NCBI GenBank assembly: GCA_003254885.1
Contig: QANT01007925.1
Location: forward strand, 1-64,000
DNA: 64,000 nucleotides
Source: Purshia tridentata
Lineage: Eukaryota; Streptophyta; Magnoliopsida; Rosales; Rosaceae
Direction: 5' to 3'
This document shows positions 54,384-64,000 of the stretch, one piece after another. The notes under the pieces are model-generated. The model was not told where the DNA came from and ran no database searches. It saw only the letters and a program-made list of their open reading frames with translations. The position numbers and the translations under genes were made by a program. Position 1 is the first letter of the stretch; each line of letters opens with the position of its first letter.

Positions 54384-57300
54384 CTAAGGATCATCGTCAT
54401 AAGGAGCTTCTGGAGTTGGTGATGACAAAAGAATCGAAATGGGTCTTCCATTACATTGGATGTCGGTGAGCATAGAAGCATAAACTTGATAATCCCAAGT
54501 ATTTCCCCTCAAGTCCAAACGCTCAAGATTACCTAATAAATAAAGGTACTTCAATTCAAACTCCAAGTTTTCCATTCAATTGCAGCAGCAGGCAAAATAG
54601 AGGCATATAAATCATATATAGGCATATAAAACTCCAAGTTTTCCATTCACNTTACCTAATAAATAAAGGTACTTCAATTCTTTTTTTTGGCCAATAAAGG
54701 TACTTCAATTCAAACTCCAAGTTTTCCATTCAATTGCAGCAGCAGGCAAAATAGAGGCATATAAATCATATATAGGCATATAAAACTCCAAGTTTTCCAT
54801 TCACACCTGTTTCTATTGTAATGTTCTAAGGAGAGGCAATAGTTTTCATTCACATAAAAATGCATAAGGTGCTATTTTTTATGACTTGTGCCCTCCTTCA
54901 AAACAACTGCTAAAACTTCTGCAACAGACAGCTAAAATTAATCCAATAGCAGTCCCTCTCTCTCTTTGCTCAAACTTCGAAGCAATGCGAGATTTGGATG
55001 CAGTTCTTCTAAATAATGTAACTGTATTACATTATATGCATCCTTGTAACTCTGGATGGAGCAGTGCACAGTGCAACCATTCACAAAAAAAGTGTTGCCA
55101 TTTTTTTTTGAACAATAGTGTTGTGATTCACTATATCTAAAAAGGCTATGACTACGTAACAACTGAATTACCAGCTCCACCTGTATGCCCCATTAATCTC
55201 CTAGCCTTTATATTTCTTTTGATAGGAATAGGATCCTGGCTTTATATTTCTCAACATCAATCTCATGACCACAAAACAGCGAACACAAGTAATGTATTTT
55301 CAGTTTATGGGGTGGGCTCTGAGAAGCAAAGTAAATCTTTTATTGAAAGTGAACATTTGATCAATTAGGCTGCCTAATTGTTTAGTTGCAAATACCAATG
55401 TGTTGAACAAAATTTTTATTTTTCACGTTTCAACACAATGATAATGAAACTTGAGGCAGCACAAAGTTAATGGTTCAGACAGCATTGGCTAGTATAGGGA
55501 AACTCGGTATAGTAAATAAATACCTTTAGCAGCTTTAAGGGCAGAGCATATGATGGTCAAGGATTCTACAGGCATGAGATTGTATGAAGCATTGACTGTA
55601 ACAAGTTCTGGAGCCCTTGATATGAGCTTTGAGAGAAACTTTGCAGTTTCAATTCCTCCACGGTTTTTGCTACACATAATTTTTTAACTTGGTAAATTTC
55701 CTGGCATCAGCTACAACTAAAAATAGAAGAAAAGTATCTAGGAATTATGTTGAACCTCATGTTGATCTCAACTAGCTTCAAGTCCTTAGTAGTGCCTTCT
55801 TGTAGTTCCCTAAAACCAGATGGACCCAATCTAATATCTTCAACATTGAGTACTTGAATTGATGTGGACAAAAGTTTTCCCAAAGCTGCGGCTACTTGGC
55901 TTCATAAGAGTGATTATCAAGGCCAGTAAATCTTGAGAAAGAACATAATAACTAAAGAAGTGTAAGATCTAAGCCAGAATCAACCAGACAAACCTGCCGA
56001 GTTCATTATCTGCAACAGATAGAGACTTCAATGGTCTCTTTAGGGTTGAAAGGGTATTTATGAGTTGAGTGACTCCATGAAAGGAAAGCTCACAATTTTC
56101 CAACACTAAATTAGCAAAGGGAGTACAATTTTCAGAAGCTTTGACAAAATAGGGAATCAAACTCCTGAAACATTGATGGTATATAATATTAGACCTTGTA
56201 CCTAAATGCTCAATGTATATGTGGGGATCGAAAATTCAACTAACCTGATTCCATCATCCTCAATAGGATTATCACTAATATCCAGGACCTCCAAATTAGG
56301 CATATGAACGAGAGCATATCTAAGACCATCTGCATCATCTTTGTTTAGATTATTTTCCCTAAAGTCAGATAAGAAAAATTAATACCCTCATGTTTGTTTT
56401 CTTTTTCAACATAAGCTCTGTGTATCAGCATGGAATAAAACCGGTGGCATCAGGCTATTTTGCAACTGCCATAAGTTTTTATTTTCAGGAATTGAAATTT
56501 GCATAGAAGGCAAAAGTATCTATAAATTGATACCTTAAATTGAGCACCCGTAATGATTGCAAGGACTTTCCAATTCCTAAAGGTGTTGGGGGGCCACTTG
56601 GTGATCTCCAATAAAGTTCAGAAAGCCAACCTGATATCTGCACTTAATGTTAGTTTATGGTAATATGATTTTAAAAACTGAGAATTTTTTTTAAAAGGAA
56701 TGCATCACTCACATTGTTATCAGAAAGGTCAAGGATGGATAGAGTAGACGAAGCATTGAGAAGAGTACTAAAAACCATTTTTGCAAAATTGCGGCCAAGG
56801 TGGTTGTCAGAGAGTTTTAGACAATGCAAGGATCTGACAGGAAAATAAGAAAGATTTCAGAAGCACAAATATATACCATTGGAGAAATTAGATCATTACT
56901 CAAGATGCAAATGAATGCCCACAGATACATAAAATTCAAAAAAAGAAGGGAGAAAAAATGTTCTAGTGGTACACATGAATAAAAAATTATAACTTTTTGC
57001 AAATGGTTGTAAATTGCAGGACATTATAATATAGAAGTGATTAAAGTAATTTTGTCTGTTCTTCTATGCATGCTTCAGTCCAACAAGTTTTAAGTGCCAC
57101 TAGCATCATATTGGAAGTGCACTAAAGAAATCCACGCATTAAAAAATCCTTGGTAAAAAAAAAATTGAATTCCAAACCCATAAAGCTCCGAGACTAAAAT
57201 CCTGAAAGGATCATAATAAAGTAAGTATATCTTTAAACAAACAAGCCTACACACACCAGCTATGCAACATGATATTTATATATTAAGCAAAACATTTTTC

Positions 57301-57807
57301 TTATTTATTTATTAAGGTTTGTGATCCTTTGTACATGCCATTCAACCACTCAATAACATGCACTATACAACAATTAGATAGATTTAAATGATACTAGAAA
57401 TTGGAAAAACAGACATACCTTCCTGAGCAGATAAATGACACAAGTCCAAAAGGTAAGGAATCTGGGTTTGTTTCAAGAAAATTTGATGTGCTGATTGAGA
57501 AGTTCTTTATCCCATGTGTTGTGGGTAGAGAACAACATATTGCATTAAGAGAAGCTGAAGAAAGCTTGCAGTGAATGAATTCAAGTGATGTTAAACTTTC
57601 ACTGTTCTGATTTAGAAGTTTGCATGATCCATCAATCTGTAGAAATGTATATGACATCAGGCATTTGATAAAATCAGCACTTCGGCAGCTCAAACGAAGC
57701 ATTTAGCATACACATAAACCGTGTGATCTCTATATAACTTATTGACTATGGTAGTTGGCTACTAGGTACAAAATATAATCTGGAGAGGTACAGGGGAATC
57801 ATAAATG

Positions 57808-57852
<45 letters not shown>

Positions 57853-59864
57853 TGATTTGGTGTAGGATGTACAACATATATTTTGTATCATGAGGGCAAA
57901 ATCTTTCCATGCATTTAACACATGACATCTTTTTAATCTATGAGGAACTACCCAGCCATCATCTCACTCACTCACAGAAAATTTTGGAAACGAGACAAGG
58001 CACTTAGAAGAAACAGCTTAAGGCTGCCTACTTGGCCGCCTAAAGGATTTTCAGAAAGTTTTCTTTCTTTTCTGGGGGAGTGGTCTGTCCTTGAGAAAAA
58101 TACTTGTCTCATTGTAGCCTATATATTGAACATTCAAAGAGAAAGAACTAAGCTTACATGCTCCTTGGATCTGATCCACCGTAGTTCCAAGCTCTGCAAT
58201 TTGCTGTTCCTCAATAAATGCTGCAACAGATTAGTATTACACTTATGCAAAGTGACTCGCCGACAAAGCAATTCAAATGATTAAGTTAAACTCGCATGCA
58301 TATACAATAGGTACATTGAATTCAACTCAACAAAGCTTTTGTTCCAATTAATTGGGTATATTGTTGATCAGGTTATTCCTCACAACATCACTAATGTCTT
58401 TTTTTATTTTTTACTATTTTGTACAGATTAACATAGCATGCCTCAAAAGCTTTCAGAACAAAGCACCTATAATAGATGCATAAGATTTTCATATTTAGGA
58501 AATTATCAAATGACTCCTTCTTTTTCAGATTTTAATAGAGAGTGTTCTCCAAATGTTATTGGCATCTACACATGAGTAGAGTAACTTACAGAAATTTCTC
58601 CACCACAGAGAACATTTTGAAGTCTCAGGCATCTGCATAACTCGATGTAATAAGATAATTTTTGCATAAAGGGAAAAAATAAGAGGATGGGGCAAAACCG
58701 CAAAAGAAATGTATATAGACAAGTAAACAAAATTTGACTATGCGACCAGCCTATCAGTTTGGAAGGACATAGGCTATGCCCTCATAATATACATACGTAC
58801 CTGGCATAATATCCAAATTGTTGGCAATGGTCATATAGTTTGGAATAACCACAACTTGAATTATCAACGTAACCCTTATAACCTATCAAATCCAATATAG
58901 AGTCTGCATAAAAGAAAAATGAGATTAGATAAACCTCATACCAGATTAGCAAGACTATCAGTGAATGCAAATAGACTCTTTTTCTAAAGTTAAGTGAAAT
59001 AAAAGACGCATATCAAATTTACTTCAAATGCTATTCAACACCCAAGTAGCTAGTACCTGAAATCTTGATTTCACAAAGCCACCCATCAAATGAGGGCAGC
59101 GAAGCTATCTCTGCTACTTCATCTAGGCAACTGTTCGTCATGGTTTCATTAAAAAAATTCCAAATGATCCTTGAACAAAAAATAGTAACCGCTATTCTCA
59201 ATGGAAAAAAAAAAAAAGAAGGCATACTCTTGCAGATGCGTTTCCCAATACATCTGTTGCCAGTCATGCGGTTCAATCCGGTTTCCAAGCTCCGGCCACC
59301 GCGACTTAAACAAATTTCTCCACGCCGTGTCGAAATTTGAACACCTGGAACAAAATTTAAGGATCTTCATAGTTTTATTAATGCCTTTCTACATTCAACC
59401 AAACAAAGAATACATAAATACAAAAATACTGAAATTCTTCCAGACCTTCCACGCTTTCTACCATTTCTGAGGCCTTCATCGGCAAACTCATGGTCGTCTC
59501 GGTCCTCAAAAGGCCTGCTTGAACAAGAAATCGGATAATAATCCACAAAAAATTAGAAATTTAAATTTTTTCGCAAAGTTTGATCAGCCTTCGACGTACA
59601 GTGCGGTCCGTAGCTTTTCTAAGGCCAATGGAGGTAACCGTAAAACTAGAATATCGAACAAGTTCCCAGGAAGCTCATGCATAATCGGCAACAGATCATC
59701 GCCTGCAAACCGAAATCAGCCATTTTTGTTGAAGTAAATGCAAGTTTTATGCAAATCCGGCGAAGCTGAAATTTCAGAAAATTACCGCGAAGCAGTTCGT
59801 TTTTAACTGCCTCTATGCACAAGGAGGTGAGAGATGGAGTTTCTGGGATTTCACTTTCACTCAT
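54384..59864 (-). CDS. Leucine-rich repeat (RNI-like) protein with Elongin-A/F-box-like N-terminus
   Basis: Sixteen exons join in phase to 605 residues: 59864-59786, 59702-59600, 59514-59446, 59344-59228, 59130-59057, 58903-58801, 58632-58590, 58220-58158, 57636-57419, 56833-56713, 56637-56534, 56358-56245, 56164-55994, 55899-55756, 55669-55524, 54532-54384. The start is the first true ATG (MSESEIPETPSLTSLCIEAV); a TTG further upstream is not used. The N-terminal region (SLTSLCIEAVKNELL, LPLALEKL-like helices, then AWRNLFKSRWPELG) resembles the Elongin-A/F-box-like fold. From about residue 200 onward come repeats of ribonuclease-inhibitor type: SLHCLKLSDNHLG, LSILDLSDNN, LRVLNLRENNL, LEVLDISDNPI, LERLDLRGNTW. 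The end is PYDDDP. A role as substrate adaptor or scaffold is inference. Confidence 0.85.
54531..54806. repeat. Near-identical local duplication around an assembly N
   Basis: The 120 bp from 54531 (ACCTAATAAATAAAGGTACT) recur after the N at 54651. The second copy is interrupted after about 30 bp by TTTTTTTTGGCC and then restarts. It lies in the last intron of the LRR gene and repeats its 3' splice site. The perfect match plus an N suggests a collapsed or mis-joined repeat in the assembly. Confidence 0.85.
57812..57851. repeat. Forty-base T homopolymer in an LRR-gene intron
   Basis: T(40) on the + strand (A(40) on the gene strand) between exons 8 and 9. A poly-Lys frame across it is an artefact. 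Length this extreme could be a retroposon tail or polymerase slippage. Confidence 0.9.
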
Positions 59865-61123
59865 GCTTAAGGATAAGCAATCCGAATCTGGGATATTGTT
59901 CAAAAACAAATAAATTTGAATTAGTTGGGATTATTATATATTACAGAACTCACCAGGAAACTTTCAAAGGCTTAGCGTTGCGGTGCTTTACTTAGCGCAT
60001 TCGAGTAGAACTGTAGAAGAAGAAGCAGCTTTGGGTTCGTAATGAATCAAGCAAGAGCTGCAAACCGAAGGGCGGGGACAGTACAGGACAATATGATACA
60101 CACGAGGGAAGACTGAAGAGACGATGTAAACGACAGGTAGTTTTTTGTTCAGAAGCGGTGCAATCATTTCATTCCGTTTTCACATTTATCGCCGTGATCA
60201 CAGATTCTAAGCCCATTTGCTATTTGGCCCATGGTCACATATTGTATCGTTCCTTAATTATTATTTTTTCTTGTTTCCCCTTGACCAAACGAAAGACCAC
60301 GAAATTTGTTATTTAACCATACTCTATTATTCCTGGCCAAAAAAAAAAAACACACCATACTCTATTATTTTGTTCAACTCTTAAGTTATCTGATTACATG
60401 CAGTGTGATGATGGTTGGAACCTTGGTACATGAGATAATGCAGACGTGGTTAAGAAAATTTGAAGGTATGAATGATTTAGATTTAGCTAGCTAGCTAGGC
60501 TCCATTACTTCTCTCTATCATTCATATGTTTAAGGGTACATTTTTTATTTGTTTAAAGCCCAAAACAAAAAAATTCATAATCGGTCGATCCATTTGTAAA
60601 ATATAATGACAGGTTGATACACTTTAATGAGTCGAACATTCAACACTTTTATCGAATACTTGGTACCATTTATTGAGCGCTTAGCATTGTTCACCGAAGA
60701 ATTAAAACCAAATTTGTCATTCTTAGCTAAGGAATTAATAACTCAATAATAATAATTATCAGATCTATTATCTACCCAAAGGATCATGGGTTTTGTGTCA
60801 CAGGATTTTTTTGTCCATGAACACTTCACTATGGATGAGATCATGAGATTATAAGGTTCATTGAAAAGTGCAGGTCCAGTTCTTCAAATTGGCCACTGCT
60901 TTTGTGCGTTAATGGGTTAATTTGACCATATATGCACACCAGAATAAGCATATATTACAGAATCATCACAATCATGCCAACAGCTAGGACTAGCACAAGA
61001 CAACATTAATACTAACTAAAGTAAATAGCATAGTACTACAATTAAGTCCAAAACCACAGAAGATAGAAGCATACATATACCGAACCAGGCAATTAATACA
61101 AAGAGCTAGAAATCCTTAATTAA
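59865..61123. other. LRR gene promoter and GDSL 3' flank
   Basis: The leader and promoter of the LRR gene lie up to about 60150. The rest is AT-rich with no recognisable gene. Confidence 0.5.
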
Positions 61124-63075
61124 TTAGTTCCTGGAATCCATGGCCATTATGGTGCTCAGGTTCATTGGGCTCATGTACTTGCTAGACCCGGTCATGATCT
61201 GCTTCACAATTAGCCGGTTCGCACGCTCAGAGGGATGAAAAGCATCCCAAAACGCATAGGCATTCCGGTTCGGGCACAGGTTCGACAACGGGTTGCATTG
61301 GCCCAGCCCATTGTACGGTCCTTGGCCGCAACATGCTACCTTGGATGTAATAAAACCAAATTTCTCGGGGTTGGTGATGAAGTTCATGTTCATTTCAAAG
61401 GCATTGGCAGCAACGAAAACATCCGCCCGGAGCTGGCTGTTGAGCCCTCGGATCATCTGGACCAGCTCCGGGTTGAAGATCGCTGCTGCCCTTTGGAGTT
61501 CAGGTGCACATTCACCATTTCGACTCCGTTGGGCTAGCTCCGCTGGAACACAGCCCAATGGTCCTGTACCTGTCACCAAGACCCTGCGAGCACCTAATCG
61601 GTAGAGTCTCTGCAATTAATGTCACAAACACTTTTAGGAAGTTTATCCCCCTATCCCAAAGGGATGACCCTCTAGTGGGATAACCTATAAAAGTGAAAAA
61701 GTCTATGCATGTCAGTCGAGTATTTAATTACTATATATATGTACGTGAAGACCATATAAATCCTTTGAATCCCTCCCACCAAACAATTGTCTGAATTGCA
61801 ATAACTCACCGGACACATACACATTAATTTCATCACCAAAACTTCCAAAAAAAGAAATTAACATGTAATTAAGTTGTTAATCAAAATATGATTATATACC
61901 AAGAGAATTTTGCTGTACTCGGAGATGAGGTAACGGCAGTAATCAGGGATAGAGTATTGGCGTGATCTTGCGGAGAAGGGCACCAAGAAATAGTTGTTAA
62001 CGAAGTCGTTGCCACCGAGTGTTATGAGGAAAAGTGCATCGTTCACCACCCGACTTGCTTGCGCTGCTCCTACGAGTGAACTCAGTCGTTGCTTGTATTG
62101 TTGAAAGTATTCAAACTGCCTGAAGATCCTTAACATGTTAACCTGCAAACACAATTGAAATATATATATATATATATATGTATATTTTATTAGGGTTTTC
62201 TTTATATATATGTTCTTCATAGCGCAAGTCATGCATGACAACGTTGATTTTCACATCTCAAACTCCATAATTTCATAGACCATTACATTCAATCTCACTC
62301 TCACATACAATCTTATCGATAACATGTAGAGAGAGATAATATAGTATGAGTGTTATAATTAAGTTTTGATTCGTATGAGTGTTATATATATGTGATTCAT
62401 AACCTAGCTAGATCATCTGAAAACGAAACTATTTGCCATGTTACAAGTTACAACTATTGACCTTAAAAACTTAACTATTTAGAAAATGGGTTAACCATTG
62501 AAACTAATTGATCTGGCATGTTATAGTTACTGAGCTAAAAAAACTAACGTTTATATAAAGTTGATTAACAATGTATGTACGTCAAACTAACGACTAGAGA
62601 ACATAATAGTAACTGATTATTAAAAAACTGTATATAGAACGATGTGGTGTAATTTCATGTTATATATACGGCTATGGAGGTAGAGACATACAAATTGAAT
62701 CCCAGTATCATTGAGGATTCCAATTCCTGCAGAAGCAAAGTTGGCACCAACAAGTAGCTTTTGACCCGTGAGCTCAGTGCTCAAGTATGGCAATACCCGC
62801 TCGGACCTTATATGCTCACTGATAATGTCAGGGAGGTTCAAGCCATTGGAGAAGCGTCCGGTGGGGCGGTGGGTTGGAAAATCAATGCCGTAGGGCGGAG
62901 AGTCGGCACGTGCAGTGGTTGCCAAGTAGTTGTTGTTGCCACTGTCCACGAGCGAGTCTCCAAACACATAGAAAGCACGAGCTGCCTTTGCTTGTGGTGC
63001 AAGTATGACTGTGCCCATTGCCACTGCTATTAGGGCAACAGCCAGAGTGGTGGCAAAAACCCGAGGACTTGACAT
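61124..63075 (-). CDS. Secreted GDSL esterase/lipase
   Basis: SGNH-fold hydrolase of the plant GDSL family; substrates such as cutin monomers or lipids are known for some members but not for this one. Exons 63075-62692, 62142-61900 and 61609-61124 join to 370 residues, a usual length. A hydrophobic signal ([18 protein letters not shown]) precedes block [12 protein letters not shown] with catalytic S41. The oxyanion residues lie in ANFASAGIG and LGGND (171-174), and block V is FWDAFHPSE with D331 and H334. Thus Ser, Asp and His are all present. Cys in [15 protein letters not shown] and LCPNRN are typical of plant members. Active and secreted is the simplest reading. Confidence 0.93.
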
Positions 63076-63149
63076 GGAAGCTATGAATGGGGGTAGAGAC
63101 TATGTTGTATGCTATGAATGGGATTGCTAGCTATAACTTATAAGTATGG

Positions 63150-63156
63150 TTTTATA
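63150..63156 (-). promoter_or_regulatory. TATA box of the GDSL gene
   Basis: TATAAAA on the minus strand, about 75 bp upstream of the ATG. Confidence 0.55.
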
Positions 63157-63720
63157 GAGTTGAATAGCTGTACGTGAGAGCGTTGGGTTTGATATATGGG
63201 AATTAAATGTTATTTGAGCGCCTGATAATAAATGATCGAGCTGCTTGTTTTCTTTCATGCATGTATATATGTATGTGAGAGGGGATAGTGGGACACAATG
63301 AGCAGAAGCAAGCTTAAGAGAAGCAAGAGGTCCAAGAGAACCAATTCAAAGTCATATAAATGCCCTCTCTATATAATAATTAATTGATCATGTGATCGAC
63401 ACGTGAGAATGTTGTTATAAGAGGAACTAAAAATACTGCAATATTTTCCAAGCTAGCAGGTAGGAAAAGGTAATTTTCATTTATTTTATGACAATGTTCT
63501 TGACATGTAATTAAATTGAAACTGTAGGTTACAGTACTAGCAACTTACCCAACAGCGCTCAGAGCCTTGAAAATTAGAAACTAGTCCCGTCTAGCCTGCG
63601 CGTGCCATGTGAATAACATAAATGGGTTGGCTTGAGTCGCTGAAATTAACCTCCATCTCTGTTTCTGGTTTAATGGCCAACGTACACCACCAAAATATGG
63701 ATGTTTCAACTTTCAACTTT
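63157..63720. other. GDSL upstream region
   Basis: AT-rich promoter-side DNA without another gene. Confidence 0.5.
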
Positions 63721-63927
63721 CAAGTCAAAACTTCTTTGGTCCATATCTTTACTAAGGACCGCTACTGGGGACTCGCCGACACCTAGTTTGGAGCATATTG
63801 TCACAACCCAGCAATTTTGGTGCAAAACCCATGATTCAAGTCAAAACTTCTTTGGTCCATATCTTTACTTCATACCTAAATAAGGACCGCTACTGGGGAC
63901 TCGCCGACACCTAGTTTGGAGCATATG
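63721..63927. repeat. Direct repeat of about 80 bp in the GDSL upstream region
   Basis: CAAGTCAAAACTTCTTTGG starts copies at 63721 and 63838. Both run through GGACCGCTACTGGGGACTCG to TTTGGAGCATAT and are identical except for about 13 extra bases in the second copy. Confidence 0.9.
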
Positions 63928-64000
63928 CAGTGGTGAGGTTTATTTTAATTTTAATGTAAAAAATTGAATTAATGGTAAAAAATGGATTTGTAGTGGTAGA

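Noticed and set aside
57746-57928. Frame with a poly-Lys run
   Set aside because: Translation of the T(40) homopolymer inside an intron of the LRR gene.
59865-59909. Upstream extension of the LRR protein
   Set aside because: It would start at TTG; the ATG at 59864 is the first proper start.

Overview
This is a 64 kb piece of a plant nuclear genome, clearly a eudicot. It is AT-rich, its genes have many short GT..AG introns, and its products are plant-specific (PIF1-type bHLH, S-protein homologues, type-C response regulators, plant CLASP). Rosaceae is my guess but is not proven by anything I can see. All multi-exon gene models below were built by hand: I joined exons at GT/AG borders, checked reading phase across every junction and counted codons.

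Left part (1-11.5 kb), small secreted proteins and decayed duplicates. A partial defensin-like gene runs off the left edge (minus strand). A second tandem copy at 2.4-3.1 kb carries an in-frame stop. Between and beside them lie a copy of ZNHIT3 intron sequence, a relic of the 3' end of an eRF1 release-factor gene, a glycine-rich secreted protein gene (5.3 kb), a possible orphan Cys-rich exon (6.6 kb) and two intronless S-protein homologue (SPH) genes (9.4 and 11.1 kb) whose promoters have been partly duplicated.

Centre (12.8-33 kb), conserved housekeeping and regulatory genes. These are the 26S proteasome ATPase RPT2 (+, 6 exons, 446 aa), a ZNHIT3-like HIT zinc-finger protein (+, 7 exons, 132 aa), the phytochrome-interacting bHLH factor PIF1 (-, 8 exons, 524 aa) and mitochondrial chaperonin CPN60/HSP60 (-, 18 exons, 578 aa). 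About 4.7 kb of AT-rich DNA between CPN60 and PIF1 has no recognisable gene.

Right part (34-64 kb). Two type-C response regulator genes (-, 135 and 155 aa) are followed by the microtubule plus-end protein CLASP (-, 21 exons, 1445 aa), a leucine-rich-repeat protein with an Elongin-A/F-box-like N-terminus (-, 16 exons, 605 aa) and a GDSL esterase/lipase (-, 3 exons, 370 aa). An assembly N lies inside a near-perfect local duplication in the LRR gene.

The genes do not form a pathway. The order SPH-RPT2-ZNHIT3-PIF1/bHLH-CLASP-RNI/LRR-GDSL looks like an ancestral block that in Arabidopsis is split between chromosomes 2 and 4 (from memory of locus numbers). I found no CRISPR array, tRNA, rRNA or intact transposon, and no convincing undescribed system. 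The most interesting leads are a promoter-like GC island with TATA and G-boxes inside PIF1 intron 2, the decayed defensin-like copy, the eRF1 and ZNHIT3 relics, and a response regulator with an altered phosphorylation loop.
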